64,000 nt of DNA from UBA2336 sp964419145 (GTDB lineage Bacteria; Bacteroidota; Bacteroidia; Cytophagales; Cyclobacteriaceae), in NCBI GenBank assembly GCA_964419145.1, contig CAYQOM010000003.1, forward strand, positions 124,001-188,000, given 5' to 3'. Each line of letters starts with the position of its first letter. The stretch's first letter is position 1. A program made the translations under genes and the position numbers. The notes beneath the pieces are model-generated. The model worked only from the letters and a program-made list of their open reading frames with translations, searched no databases and was not told the origin of the DNA. Below, piece by piece: positions 1 through 13,100 of this stretch.

Positions 1-2908
1 GAATGGGATTGATGGTAACCGTAACCGATTGCTGCTGAACGCAAATGTTGTTCGTTACCGTGAGCATGATGGTGTACGTGCCATACGTGGCATAGGTATG
101 TGATCCTGGGTTTACAACAGAAGACGATGTTCCGTCTCCAAAATCCCATTCGTATTGCCATGGACCTGCTGTTGTGTTGTTGGTGATGGTTACCGTTGAA
201 TTTGGAAGTGTTTGTGTACCCGGTGTGGCTGTAAAATCGACAACGATGTTATCAAAGATCGGTACCGTAAAAAGTCGCTCGATTATTCCACTTTGACAGT
301 TGGCAAAATTTCGCGTTTGTAAGGTAACGCGAACATCCTGTTGCGTGGCCGTGCGGTTGAAATCAAAATCCAATATGGCGTTGGCTGATGTTGTACTGGA
401 AATAATCACTCCATTTACTTCTATTATCCAGGTGTATTCTGGTAATCCCTTTTGCTCCGCCTCGAAACGCATGAGCATATGATTGCAATCAAACGCCAAC
501 GTATCGGAAATAAAGTCAGAAGAAGGTATCGGTGCAATGCGTATGGTTCGGGTTGAGTCTCTGAAGCAACCAGTATTCAAAGTCGCGCGAAGCGTTACCT
601 GAAAATCTTTGATTACCTGTGTGGTATTTTCAAACAAGTAACTAAACGAAGGTATTGTTCCCGTACTGATGTCATCCAACACACCATTTGCATCACTCAC
701 TAACCATCGGTATTCAGAGGGGTTAAGCGCCTGTGTTGAATTATCGACAGAAAAGTTTACGGTTTGCGGAGAGCAATTCGTGTCGAACGGAGAATAGTTT
801 GTAGAGATGAAACCCGATTGTGGCCCGGGAAACACGGTAATCGTAATCGGTGCCGATATGCGTTCACACCCATCAACGGTTACCACACGTAAGCGAATCT
901 GGTAATCTTTGTTGACTGTACCGAAGTTATCAAAATCGCGAATGAATTGATTTGAAAAACCCGGGTCGGTTGGTCGTTGAATGGAGTCTTCCTGAAAACC
1001 CGAACCCGAATCCACTTCCCAAATAAAACGATCGATGGTTGCTGGTTGTCCGCCTACTGAATTATTGGTGAACGTAACGCGCAACACACTGCACCCTGAA
1101 GTGATATCAGAAACAAATGCAGCATTCGGAAGCGGATCAACTACTACGGTTTGCACAATCATTTCTGAACAGCCTCCCTGATCGGTTGTTACGCGCAGCG
1201 CAACCTCATAACTTCCGGCTGGGCCAAGATTGTGCGTAAAGTTTCGCTGATTATCCAATGCAGTATCTTTGGTAAACGTTACGCCATCGTAATCCATATC
1301 CCACTCCCACAACACCATTTGCTGCCCATTAACTGAGTTGTGCGTGCTGATGTCTGTAAAAGAAGTTTCAGATCCTTCACAAACTTCATTGAATGTAAAC
1401 CCGGGATCAGGCTTGTTCCATACCTGAATCTGTATTTCATCAATGCTTTCGCAGGAGGTCACGTTATCACGAATAACCAACCGTGCCCGGTAGATACCCG
1501 GATTCAAATAGCTTTCATCAAACGGACCGAGTTGGGTGTTGGAAAATCCGGCAGCAGGTTCACGTCTTATGAGCGCGTTCGTTTCATCATAAAACTCCCA
1601 ACGCCATTGCGTTTCCGGGGTAATGGTTCCTACTGAAACATCTGCCAATCGCGCATTGAATGTGGTGAAAGGTGCATTGGCTTCCTGGCAAAAATCCGGA
1701 GCTATGGGATTTCCGCTTAAATCCTGCACCTGAATTTGTGCCACCAACGAAGGCGAAATGGTTACGGTGCTTTCAAAAATCACCTCGCAGTTTCCGGCTG
1801 CATTGGCATCGCGAACGGTTAGCCGGATAAGTTTCTGACCAGAGGTTGGATAACTGAATGTCGGATTGGTTTGCGAACTGGTGCCCAAGGGTGCTCCTGC
1901 ACCCGTGTTGTTATCATAAAACTGCCAATTGTAAACGAAGTTTGCTCCTGCTATGCCTGGCGTTTCATTATCAAAGTAGATGTCATCTCCAATACAAAAG
2001 ATGGACTGAACCGGTCCGCCTGAATTACCCAAACGTGTTAGAAAGGAAGGCACAGGTGCCGGTACAATCACAACACGTCCTGTTGTTATTTGCGGAGGAT
2101 TGTCACCGTTAACCAAATCACCATTAACGGGATTGAATGGATTGGCATCTAATAAATTATTGTCATACGGATTACATTGATTCCAGTTTTTTAAGGTCAG
2201 TTCAAACTCGCGACCAATATCTGCAAGCGTAGTAACGGGAACATCAATCAACAAACTCTGTTGTCCGGGTGCCAACACGGGATAAATGGGATTTGTGTTC
2301 GGTGCAGGATTGAAGTATGGAAAACCACCCGGAGTAACACCCCCAACCTGCACACCTGGAATCTGATTGCCTAATGGACCTGTTCCATAAATCCATTGAA
2401 TCCAACGTGCTTCATTATTCTCGCGTGTGGCGCGCGGAAAACAATTCCAGTCGCTGTTATCGGTGAAGCGAACACTTGCAGCATATCCGGCACACACCCG
2501 GTACTCGGCAGGATCCATGGATATGATATCATTCGTCCAGACAACAACTTGTGTTTGAATAGGTACCACACTTCCACGTGGGTTGCAGGCGTTCGATGCA
2601 TCAATGATTACATCATACCCACATTCAACCGGAGAGTTCGGATAGGTGTGTTGAATCACAACACCTGTGGGATTTACCTGAACGTACACTTCTTCAGGAC
2701 TACCATCTCCCCAATTAACAAAATACTGTGTACCCGGTGTTGAAGATAGATAGAGTGTTTCAATCTGAACCGTAAAAGGCGCACACCCACGACTGCTGGT
2801 AAGAAAGGCAAAACCGGGCTCCATAATCCCGGCACATTGCGCAGACGCCTGATACCAACCTAAAAATAATAATGCAAACAGCAGGAAAACTCCTGACCTC
2901 ACTCCCAT
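1..2908 (-). CDS. PKD-domain surface protein, C-terminus beyond the left edge
   Basis: The reading frame is open from an ATG at 2908 to the window edge, giving about 969 residues with no stop. It starts with a signal peptide (MGVRSGVFLLFALLFLGWYQ, then ASAQ) and continues with many PKD-like beta-sandwich repeats. Repeated motifs include WEWDMDYDG, YEWDFGDGTSS and HTYATYGTYTIMLTVTN, which are classic PKD signatures. Residues about 130-270 (nt 2,150-2,500) resemble a block in the N-terminal third of the giant adhesin at 15.3-18.0 kb, so the two look paralogous. It is third in a minus-strand run after the giant adhesin and the PorP/SprF gene, 160 bp behind the latter. A 10-bp palindrome GTTAGCTAAC lies at 2923-2932, just upstream of the start. 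A T9SS C-terminal domain would be expected beyond the edge but cannot be seen. Export and an adhesive role are inferred. Confidence 0.88.
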   Translation of the reverse strand, partial: MGVRSGVFLLFALLFLGWYQASAQCAGIMEPGFAFLTSSRGCAPFTVQIETLYLSSTPGTQYFVNWGDGSPEEVYVQVNPTGVVIQHTYPNSPVECGYDVIIDASNACNPRGSVVPIQTQVVVWTNDIISMDPAEYRVCAGYAASVRFTDNSDWNCFPRATRENNEARWIQWIYGTGPLGNQIPGVQVGGVTPGGFPYFNPAPNTNPIYPVLAPGQQSLLIDVPVTTLADIGREFELTLKNWNQCNPYDNNLLDANPFNPVNGDLVNGDNPPQITTGRVVIVPAPVPSFLTRLGNSGGPVQSIFCIGDDIYFDNETPGIAGANFVYNWQFYDNNTGAGAPLGTSSQTNPTFSYPTSGQKLIRLTVRDANAAGNCEVIFESTVTISPSLVAQIQVQDLSGNPIAPDFCQEANAPFTTFNARLADVSVGTITPETQWRWEFYDETNALIRREPAAGFSNTQLGPFDESYLNPGIYRARLVIRDNVTSCESIDEIQIQVWNKPDPGFTFNEVCEGSETSFTDISTHNSVNGQQMVLWEWDMDYDGVTFTKDTALDNQRNFTHNLGPAGSYEVALRVTTDQGGCSEMIVQTVVVDPLPNAAFVSDITSGCSVLRVTFTNNSVGGQPATIDRFIWEVDSGSGFQEDSIQRPTDPGFSNQFIRDFDNFGTVNKDYQIRLRVVTVDGCERISAPITITVFPGPQSGFISTNYSPFDTNCSPQTVNFSVDNSTQALNPSEYRWLVSDANGVLDDISTGTIPSFSYLFENTTQVIKDFQVTLRATLNTGCFRDSTRTIRIAPIPSSDFISDTLAFDCNHMLMRFEAEQKGLPEYTWIIEVNGVIISSTTSANAILDFDFNRTATQQDVRVTLQTRNFANCQSGIIERLFTVPIFDNIVVDFTATPGTQTLPNSTVTITNNTTAGPWQYEWDFGDGTSSSVVNPGSHTYATYGTYTIMLTVTNNICVQQQSVTVTINPI

Positions 2909-3068
2909 CTTAAAATCGATTAGTTAGCTAACCGATTAAAGCCAACACACTACAGACAACTGCGAATTAATACCTATGGAACCGAAAAGAAACCATGCGT
3001 ATTACTGATTGTCGATGAGTGGAACTTTAGGGGAACCAGTTACCGGAATATGGGGATAAAGGACGGGG

Positions 3069-4118
3069 TTAATTCCAGAAACCTTCCTTGCTATTGAAGG
3101 TTGGACACGGAATGAGGCGGTATTTCTGCTTCACACTTCGCTGTACCGGTTTGGTTGAAAACTGATACACCAATGAAATTTCATGTGCCCCTCCTGATGT
3201 GGTTTGCAGTTCGGATATCGAGAAATCATAGCTATACCCGATGTTTAGGTTTTTCATGTAAAGTCCGAGTTGAATAATCAACGCATCAGAAGACATGTTG
3301 TTGATCACATTCTTTTCCCAAGGCTTTCCACGATACCAGATACCTACCGATACCGGATCGATATGGTAGTTTACGCCCATATCAAATTGCGAAAAAGATT
3401 TGCCTTGCCAACGATACATGATAGAGGGCGTAAGGTAGGAAACACGATACGACCTGGAACGAAGCCCTCCGTCTGAAAGGTCCAAACGAAAGCCGGCATG
3501 CAAGGTTCCTTTCATAGGCAGGCGGCTTACATCTCCAAGCACAGAAAGGTTGGGTTGATTCATATGATGGAAAGCAGCGCCAATCCAAAACGCACGGTTG
3601 TATAACAAGGCACCCGATCCAAAATCAAAATAACTTTGTCGGCCGATGCGATCCTGATCCGGATCAATGGAGTAATACTGACCATCACGTTCAAACTCCA
3701 GGCCATCGCCTAAACGCAACCTACTTCTGTCTATTCCATTTGTACCATAACCAAAATATAACCCCGGAGAAAAAACCCAGTTGTCGGTAATCTTTACTTT
3801 GTAGGAATACAACACCCCAACGGTTGAGGTACGCCAACCAGCCGAACCCATTTTATCCGTTGTAGCCAGAATACCAAATCCACTGCGCAGTTCATCAATA
3901 AAAATATCATACGAAGCGGCATACGTGGCAAAAGCTTGCGGCAGGTTGGGCCACTGTACGCGATGGTTGAACGTTACACGTTGCTGCGGAGTAATACCCG
4001 TAAAGCCCGGGTTCAAATACAGCGGAGCCTGATAGTATTGAGAAAACTGAATGTCCTGCGCATGTGCACTTAGTACAATCAACATTCCAAAAAATAAACC
4101 TGATAGTTTCAAGCGCAT
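3069..4118 (-). CDS. PorP/SprF family T9SS outer-membrane protein
   Basis: A 349-residue protein with a signal peptide (MRLKLSGLFFGMLIVLSAHA) followed by the family hallmark QDIQFSQYYQAPLYLNPGFT. The rest has the alternating aromatic pattern of an outer-membrane beta-barrel. PorP/SprF proteins are T9SS accessory barrels; in Flavobacterium johnsoniae SprF is needed to secrete the giant adhesin SprB, which carries a type B C-terminal domain. Here the gene starts 12 bp after the stop of a giant protein with that type of domain, which makes it the likely dedicated partner. That pairing is inferred from context and family knowledge. The ATG at 4118 is supported by the signal peptide directly after it. 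Confidence 0.93.
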   Translation of the reverse strand: MRLKLSGLFFGMLIVLSAHAQDIQFSQYYQAPLYLNPGFTGITPQQRVTFNHRVQWPNLPQAFATYAASYDIFIDELRSGFGILATTDKMGSAGWRTSTVGVLYSYKVKITDNWVFSPGLYFGYGTNGIDRSRLRLGDGLEFERDGQYYSIDPDQDRIGRQSYFDFGSGALLYNRAFWIGAAFHHMNQPNLSVLGDVSRLPMKGTLHAGFRLDLSDGGLRSRSYRVSYLTPSIMYRWQGKSFSQFDMGVNYHIDPVSVGIWYRGKPWEKNVINNMSSDALIIQLGLYMKNLNIGYSYDFSISELQTTSGGAHEISLVYQFSTKPVQRSVKQKYRLIPCPTFNSKEGFWN

Positions 4119-4130
4119 AGGGTCTTCAAG

Positions 4131-7100
4131 TTATCGAATCAAGGTTACATCTCCAATCTGTGTGGTTCGTTGCCCATCTACGAGGCGCAGCACCAACTTA
4201 TACACGTACACACCCGAAGGAAGTAAATTTCCATTTCGGTCGTAGCCATCCCAACCGCGTAACGGTTGTCCCGGTGAATTCCGGCTTTCAAAAATCAAAT
4301 TACCCCATCGATCAAAGATTTGCATGTTGAACGAGTTGGGCTCATTGATGTTGATACCGCGTACATATGGCAGGAACACATCGTTCACACCTCCCGGCCC
4401 CGGCACACCGCCATTCGGTCCGGATGGGTCAGGTGTAAAGGCATTAGGTATACGTACCTGACCACCTTCACGTGCAACAATTTCTTGCGTGGCCGTATCT
4501 CTACACACTACATTACCACGTGTTTCCTGCATCACCAGGGTAATGGTATAAAGCCCCTCCACCGGATAGAAATAGGTGGGATCAGATTCTCCCAACAGTC
4601 GGGTTACAATATCATCTGTGTCACCAAAATTCCATAAGAATGAAACTTCATCGGAAGGCACATTGGTTGGCTGTGAGAAATTAAACGTTACCAACTCAGT
4701 ATCCGGAACAAACAACGTTGTAGGACGTGCCTGGAAGGCAGCTTGAGGGGTCGGGTAAATTCTTACCGGGCTTTTCCCGGGCATTGCGTTCGCTCCCACA
4801 CCAGAGTTATCGGCTAAGGCGAATTGTCCGGTAATGGTATTGGACGCGCGCAAGAAAATAGTGTAGTCACCCGGGTTAGCAATAAAAAAAGTTGGATTAT
4901 CCAGATTCGAAACAGCCTGTACCACTCCGTTTTGATCGATCAATTGCCACTCAAATAAATTACCGGTAGAGTTATTCGTAACCTGGATAGCGGAAGGGAA
5001 GCACGCCTCAAGCGGAGTGTAATCAAAATCTGCCACCAAAGGAGGAAGAATGAGGTTGATTGTTTTAGTAAAGGTATTGCTACAATCAAGGCCAGCAGCC
5101 TGTGCATCAATATTGATGGCAGTTATACTGACATCTCTTGGACCCGGACCGGTATAATCAACAACAAACGGTCCAACTCCAGATTGTGTTTGAGGAGTAG
5201 CTCCTATACCAAAATCCCATTCATACGAGAAATCAGAACCATCAACCGGACTTGATGTATTTGTGAATGTAAGTGTTGCAGCATTGCCGATCATAGGTGG
5301 AATAACTCCTTCATCAAATGAAGCTGTAACCGACCTATAAACCGTAATCGGAATAATCATTTCCGGTGAAGGACAATTTCCATTATTTGCCACATACACC
5401 ACTTCGTAAATGATAGGATTAAGTGTGGATGTATTCGTAAAGGTATAGCTAACCTGTTGCGTGGTGCGCACATCAAGTTCTTGACCAACATTTCCTTGCT
5501 CGCGATAGAACCAACGATGCGTGGCCGCACCGATGGAGCTGTTGAAGAAGTTGATGGTTTCTCCACTACAGATCTCATCTTTATCCGGGAAGATGTTTAC
5601 AAAAATTTCAGGGAATACAGAAATAGTTTCAAAGTGTACATCCTGGCAAATATCCAATGGCGGATCAAGTGTAGTCTGTAGCGTCACCTTGTAATCGATG
5701 GTACCCGTAGGTGAAGGATTCACAAACTCATGAGTAATGGTGGCATTGGCCTGCGTTGATCCTGCGGTGAACACCGTTTCTGTTCCATCAAACCAGCGCC
5801 AGGTATACGTTACACCTGCTACCTGGTTGTACTGAAATTCAGCAGTGAACGGAGAGCAACCATTTACCGGTCCAACAATGCTAAACGTTGCATCGGTCTC
5901 TCCTACCGTTACGGTTACCGTCTCTCCTGCCGGAGTAAACGGACAACCATTCACATCGGATACTGCTGTTAATTCATATGTTGTCGTTTGTGTTGGTGAT
6001 ACCGGAATCACGCGAATGTTTCCAAGTCCGGTTAACGTAATCGGTGTTGATCCGTTTGCATCTGTGGCTGTGTAGGTAGCTTCAAACGGAGGCTGACCAT
6101 CCAACTGCAATACCAGGAATTGAGTTTGTCCCACACAAAGCGCCAGGTCATTCGTTAACCAGCGACCACCTACTGTAGGTGCAACCGTAACGACCATCGT
6201 GGCAGGGTTGCCTACGCATGCAGTTGGAGCCGGACCTGTTAGTGTTATCTGGTATAAAACGGTACCTGGGAAGAAATCAGCATTACTTAACGTCTCGTTT
6301 ATAGCATTGCCTGTATTAGGTGATGTGAAGCCTGTAATATTTGTACTGGATGATGTGGCTGTCCAGTTAAATACGGTACCAGCTACCGGGCTGGTTAACG
6401 GAACATTAATGGACTCATCATCACATATGGTTATGGCCGGAGGCAAGCCTGTTATGCTTGGTATCGGATCAACGGTAACATTAATCACTACTGGTGTTCC
6501 CTGACATCCGGCAGGACTTGTTGGTGTAACCGTATACACCACATTGCCCGGGGTATTACTATTATTAAATAACGTCTGGAATAACAAGCTTCCTGCACCG
6601 GGTGATGCACCCACAATATTGGCGTCAGCAACAGCCGTCCAAACTCCAATGGTATTCGTCACATCGTAGGTAAACGAAATATTGATGTTGCTTCCACTAC
6701 AGATTTGTTCGGCTAGTGAAGATGCTGTAATAGTTGGCCTTGGATTTACAGTAACAACCACCTGAACACCATCACCAACGCAACCAACTGTAGGCGTTTG
6801 AGGACGCAGTGTATACGTTACTTTTTGTGGCAACGCAGTTGGGTTATCCAGAATATCATCCAACAGACTGTTGTTCGTAAATATGGTGCCAATTGGAGAA
6901 AATCCGGTAACACCACCTTCAGGCACTACATTAACCAATTCAAACTCAACCACACCTGCAGATGGAGCAGTGGTGGATGTTAAACTAAACCCGGTTGGTA
7001 TTCCTTCACAAACCGTAACATTAATAGGCGTCACCGTAACTTTTGGTTTTGGCTCAATGCTCACTACCACATCTACAAAATTGCCCGTACACCCATTGCC

Positions 7101-10100
7101 GGTTTTGGCACCATTGGCTACAGGTGTGATGCGATAGGTTACCGTTTGAGGTGAGTCGTCATTATTGACCAGGTTATCCGTAATTACATGCCCTTGCGGC
7201 AAATTGCTTTGAATCGGGAAGAAACCGGAAACAAGACCTGAACTGGCAAATGCCTGATAATTAAAAGTGATGATACCGGCAGAAGGAACTGTTGGTGAAT
7301 TTAATACAATGTTGGTAAGTGTATTACTACAGATATCAGTTGTATTGTTAACTGGAGCAGCTACTACGGCAGGCTCAACACGCAATACAATGGCACGTTC
7401 AGGTCCGCGGCAACCCGCTGCGGTAACCGGAACAACATTGTAGGTTACGGTTAATACCCCGTTGGTGTTGTTGACAAATACATCGTTGCGGATTTCATTG
7501 ATGTCGGTTGTATTGCGTGGTGTTGCTGCATTAAAGGTGATCGGTGTTAACCCGGCATCCACCACAATCGACATAATATCGTAATCCGCTGCGATGGCAC
7601 TGGTTGGACTGGTGCCTAAAATAATGTTCGAAGCTTCATTGCTACACACAATCGCATCCAGGTTCGAGGCCATGGATGGCGCAGGATTTACCGTAAAGAT
7701 CACGGTTCCTTCATCACCTAAACAACCGTCAGCTGAAACCGGTACCACGCGATAACGCGCCTGTAACGGACTGTTGGTGGTGTTGGTGAAGAAATCATTT
7801 TGAATAGCGGTAGCCGGCTGCGCATTTCCGATAGACGCATTACCAGGGCCGGGTTGTAAACCAATATCCCAATTGATTTGGGTAATGTTGTAAGAAACTG
7901 CTGGTGCAGAACCCGGTGCCACTGCAAGTAGTACACCTGTGGTTACATCGCTACAAGCCGGCAACGGACTTAAGGCAGGATCAAGTACCGGTTCAGGATC
8001 AACTGTAACAACAACTGTTGCAGGATCACCCAAACAGCCTTGCGCACTTACCGGAACAATCGTGTATTCAACAGTAAGACTTCCATTTGTCGTGTTTGTA
8101 AAACGATCATTCAAAATGGCATTTGCATTCACACCATTCTGTACACTTGAATTTCCTGCAGCAGGTGTTAGTCCACCTGCAACTGTTATATTAACAATAT
8201 TGAATGCGGCTGCAGGAACAGACAAACCGTTAGTAGAAAGTACAATGTTTGTTCGAACATCGCTACATACCGTTACATCCAGATTCGGGTTCAATACAGG
8301 CTCAGGATTAACCGGAACCGTAATAACAAATGGATTACCCACACAACCTTCCGGATTCGATGTAGGCGTTACCGTATAAACAGCGTTCAATGGCCCACCG
8401 GTTTCATTGTGTAACGTTTCAGCAAGCGGACCTACACCAGCTCCTGCCCCACCGGTAATACCAGGAGCATATGTGGCTGTCCATGTAAAGGTGGAAGGAA
8501 CAAGATTTGATATATCGTCCTGCGGATTCAGATTGAATGGAACATCGGAGCACACGGCAGCGCGCGTTACATTGGCACCAACCGGTTGCGGGTTAACCGG
8601 TACGGTAATGGTGAATGTACTGCCCGGACAAGAACCTCCGGAAGCAGGTGTAAGTGTAAACACTGCATTCAATACACCTCCGGTAAGATTTTGTAAAGTA
8701 CCGGTAACATTTCCGGTTCCAATAGCTGCCCCTCCGGAAAGACCAAAGTCGTAAACCGCAGTCCACGTAAACGTTGAAACGATTCCATTGGTGATTTCAT
8801 CTTGCGGATCAAAAGAGAAAGCTACATTGGAGCAAACAGCAGCCTTGATGGCATCTGCACCAACCGGTTCAGAACTTACCGGAACAGTGATCACAAAAGG
8901 AGTTCCCGGACAACCGTTGCTGGATGTTGGTGTTACGGTATAAACTGCATTCAATACGCCTCCCGAATTATTACTTAATGTTTCAGCAATAGGCCCGGTA
9001 CCTGCTGCGGCACCACCACTTAGTCCGGCATCATACGTGGCCGTCCAGGTGAACGTTGACGTGATGCCGTTGGTAATATCCAGTTGCGGATTGAAGTTAA
9101 ATGGAACATCTGAGCATACAACCGCCTTGGTATCATCGGCACCAACAGGTTCAGAACGAACCGGAACAGTGATGGTAAAGTTAGACCCCACGCAGTTTGT
9201 AACTGTTGAGGTTGGCGTGATGGTGTACACCGCATTCAGTGTTCCTCCAGAAACGTTATTCAGTGTTTCTGCAAGCAATCCCGTTCCATTGCCCGATCCA
9301 CCAGTAAGGCCCGGATCGTACACAGCCGTCCAGGAATAGGTTGCCGTAATGGAGTTAGAAACATTATCCTGTGGATCGAACGAGAAGGCCGCATCGGAAC
9401 ATACCGCTGCTTTTACGGTATTAATCGCCAACGGTTCGGGATCAATCGGAACGGTGATGGTAAACGTACTGCCCGTACAGCCGTTGGTTGAGATCGGTGT
9501 AACCGTGTAGACTACATTCAATTGTGCAGATGTGAGATTGGTGAGCGTTTCTGCAACAGCACCATTTCCATTACCCGAACCACCTGTAATACCAGCAGGG
9601 TATGCTGCTACCCAGCTAAAGGTTGAGGTAACGCCATTGGTGATTTCTGCTTGCGGATTGAAACTAAAAGCTACATCGGAACATACCGGAGCTTTAACAG
9701 CATCCGCACCAACGGGTTCAGGATTGACCTGAACCGTAATGGTAAAATCAGCACCTACGCATCCGTTGTTAGAGGTTGGCGTGATGGTATAAACGGCATT
9801 TAACTGACCACCGGTTAGGTTGGTTAATGTTTCTGAAAGCAATCCTGTACCAGCACCTGCGCCACCCGATAACCCGGCATCATAAACGGCTGTCCAGGCA
9901 AACGTACTGGTAACACCGTTGATGATATCATTTTGCGGATTAAAATTGAAAGCAACATCGGAGCATACCGGAGGGCGAACCGCATTTGAACCCACCGGTT
10001 CAGGATTGACCGGAACTGTAATCGTGAAGTTTGTACCCACACATGAACCTGCTGTGGTTGGTGTGATGGTGTACACCGCGCTGAGTTGCCCTCCTGTTTG

Positions 10101-13100
10101 GTTGGTGAGGGTTTGATTGATTATACCCACACCATTGGCAGCACCACCTGTTAATCCGGCAGGATATACAGCAGTCCACGTGAACGTGGCTACCGTTCCG
10201 TTTGTGATCTCTGCCTGAGGATCAAAACTGAATGGACTATCAGAACATACAGCGCCCTTTGTACTGTTGGCGGCTACCGGTTCTGAATCAATCGGAACAG
10301 TTATCGTGAACTGATCACCCACACAACCATTAGATGAGGTTGGCGTAATGGTGTAGGTGGCATTCAATGCTGCACCCGTAAGGTTTGTTAATGTCTCGGC
10401 AATATTTCCAACTCCGGCACCTGCACCTCCACTTAGTCCTGCTGCATAGGAAGCCGTCCAGGTGAACGTTGATGCCACACCGTTTGCTACGTCATCCTGT
10501 GGATTGAAGTTAAAGGCAACATCAGAACATACGATGGCCTTAATATCATTAGCGCCAACTGGTTCAGGGTTAACTGGAACGGTAATAGTAAATGAATTTC
10601 CAACACAGCCAGCCGTTGAGGTTGGTGTAACGGTATAGACAGCATTCAAAGCGCCACCTGTTAAATTCTCAAGCGTTTCAATTATTGTTCCCGTTCCATT
10701 ATTCACACCTCCGGTTAAACCGCCATCATACGCAGCTGTCCACGTGAAATTTGAAGCAACACCGTTGGTGATATCCAATTGTGGATTAAAGCTGAATTGA
10801 ACATTTGAACATGCTGCGGCTTTTGTAACATTGGCGCCAACAGGTTCCGGATTAACCGGAACGGTGATCGTGAAGTTTGCGCCCACACAGCCATCAACAG
10901 ATGTTGGCGTAACGGTATAAACTGCACTCAACTGACCAGCAGTTAAATTCACCAACGTTTCGGCTACGTTGCCCGTACCGTTTCCTGCACCACCGGTTAG
11001 TCCGGCAGGATAAACAGCGGTCCATGCAAAGTTGCTGGCTACGCTGTTGGTGATTTGTGTTTGCGGATCAAAACTGAATGCATCGTTTGAACAAACTACA
11101 GCTTTGGTTTGGTTGACGGCAACCGGTTGAGGATTTACCGGCACTGTAATAACGAATGGTGGATTACCCACACAACCTCCGCCTACAGCAACCGGCACAA
11201 CCGTATACACAGCATTGATTGGCGCTGAAGTGAGGTTTACCAACGTCTCAGCAATCGCTCCATTTCCATTGCCGGCTCCACCGGAAAGTCCTGCGCCATA
11301 CGAAGCGGTCCAGGTAAACGTGCTGTTTACACCATTGGTGATATCATCCTGTGGATTAAAGCTGAAGGGAACATTGGAGCATTGTGCAACCTTGGTCACA
11401 TCAGCACCAACAGGTTCCGTATCTATCGGCACCGTAATGGTGAACGGATTGCCATCGCAATTGGCGGCTGAACGTGGGATGATCGTATAAACCACATTGA
11501 GCACACCACCTGTTAAGTTAGTTAATGTTTCAGCAACCGGGCCTGTACCGTTGGTTGCGCCACCGGTTATTCCTCCCGGATAAACGGCTGTCCAGCTAAA
11601 GGAAGCGGGAACTCCATTAGTAATTTCGGCCTGCGGATCAAAACTGAATGGCGCATCGGAACACACTACAGCTTTAATTGAATTCGCTCCAACCGGCTCA
11701 GGATTAACCGGAACAGTTACCGTAAAAGGTGTTCCCACACAAATATCAGGAGTTGATGTTGGTGTTACGGTAAATACTGCATTCAGTTGAATGTTGGTCT
11801 GATTCACCAACGTGCCCACCACATTACCTACACCGTTGGCTGCGCCACCCGTTAATCCGACTGGATAGGCTGCTGTCCAAGTATACGTAGCCGTTACCCC
11901 ATTGGTGATAAACGTTTGCGGATCGAAACTGAACGCTACATCGGAACATTGAACGGCCACGGTGGTATTGGCACCAACTGGTTTCGGATTAACCGGAACG
12001 GTGACAGTAAAGGTTGCTCCTGCACAACCACTAGCAGATGTTGGCGTAACCGTGTACACCGCACTGATCTGGCTGGTTGTAATGTTTGTAAGCGATTCAT
12101 TGATTGACCCAACACCATTCCCTGCTCCTCCAGTTAAACCAGCAGGATAAAAGGCTGCCCAAGTAAATGAACTAACTAGGGTGTTCGTAATATTTCCCTG
12201 AGGATTTATGCTGAACGCTACATCGGAACAAAATACAGCGGCTGTAGAATTGGTTGACGTTGGCTCAGGATTAATCGTAATAACAATGGTTTCAGCAACG
12301 CCTGTACAACCCGCTCCAGAAGTTGGCGTTATGGTGTAGGTTGCCGTAATCGGAGCATTTGATGTGTTAACCAACACATCCGTTATGTGCAGGGTACCTG
12401 GGGCACCGGCCGCCACATTTATTCCGGCTGAACCTTGAGTAGATCCATCCGACATAACCGGAGCAGCCCAGTTGAATACGGTACCCGGAGGAAGGTTAAG
12501 CGGAGATAAGAAAATTTCTTTGTTAACCGGTTGATTACTACAAATGGTTCGGGTTTGACCGGAAGCAACTACCGGAGCGGGATTAACGGTAACAATCACA
12601 TCCTGTGCAGGTCCGGCACACCCTGCCGGGGATGTAGGCGTTACCCGATAGGTGACTGAACCTACCGCACCAGAAAAATTAGTTAGTGCCTGGTTGATTT
12701 GTCCGGTGCCATTGTTACCCACTGCTGTTCCACTAACCAAGCCCGTAACACTCGTTACAATCCAGTTAAATGTAGATGCGCCAATACTCGAAGTAAGTGT
12801 TAAAACATCCTGCGTGGCCTGTCCGCTACACAAAGCAGCTGTTGGCAAGGAAGTCATGACCGGACGATCGTTAGCGTTAATGACTAATGTTGCAGCAGCA
12901 CCTGAACAACCCGTAGGTGAAACTTCTTCTACTCGCAACGTAACAGAATTTGCTGTTCCAAAATCAACAGTAACCTGATTCAATCCTACACCACTGGCTG
13001 CGCCTACAATAGCAGCATCACCTGCGATAACAGACCACGTATAGGTTGAAAGTGGGTTTGACGTTGCAGTTTGATAGACCACACCGGTTTGCTGTTTACA

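Noticed and set aside
1340..2743. Plus-strand open frames opposite the left-edge PKD gene
   Set aside because: The minus-strand frame is open throughout, has a signal peptide and PKD motifs; the plus-strand frames show no start context or domain.
7939..9732. Several plus-strand open frames of 65-146 codons opposite the adhesin
   Set aside because: They repeat with the adhesin's ~283-bp period and are antisense shadows of its Val/Thr/Gly-rich codons.
8298..12260. CRISPR or satellite-like array
   Set aside because: The period is about 283 bp, units vary, and the frame is open throughout: these are protein repeats.
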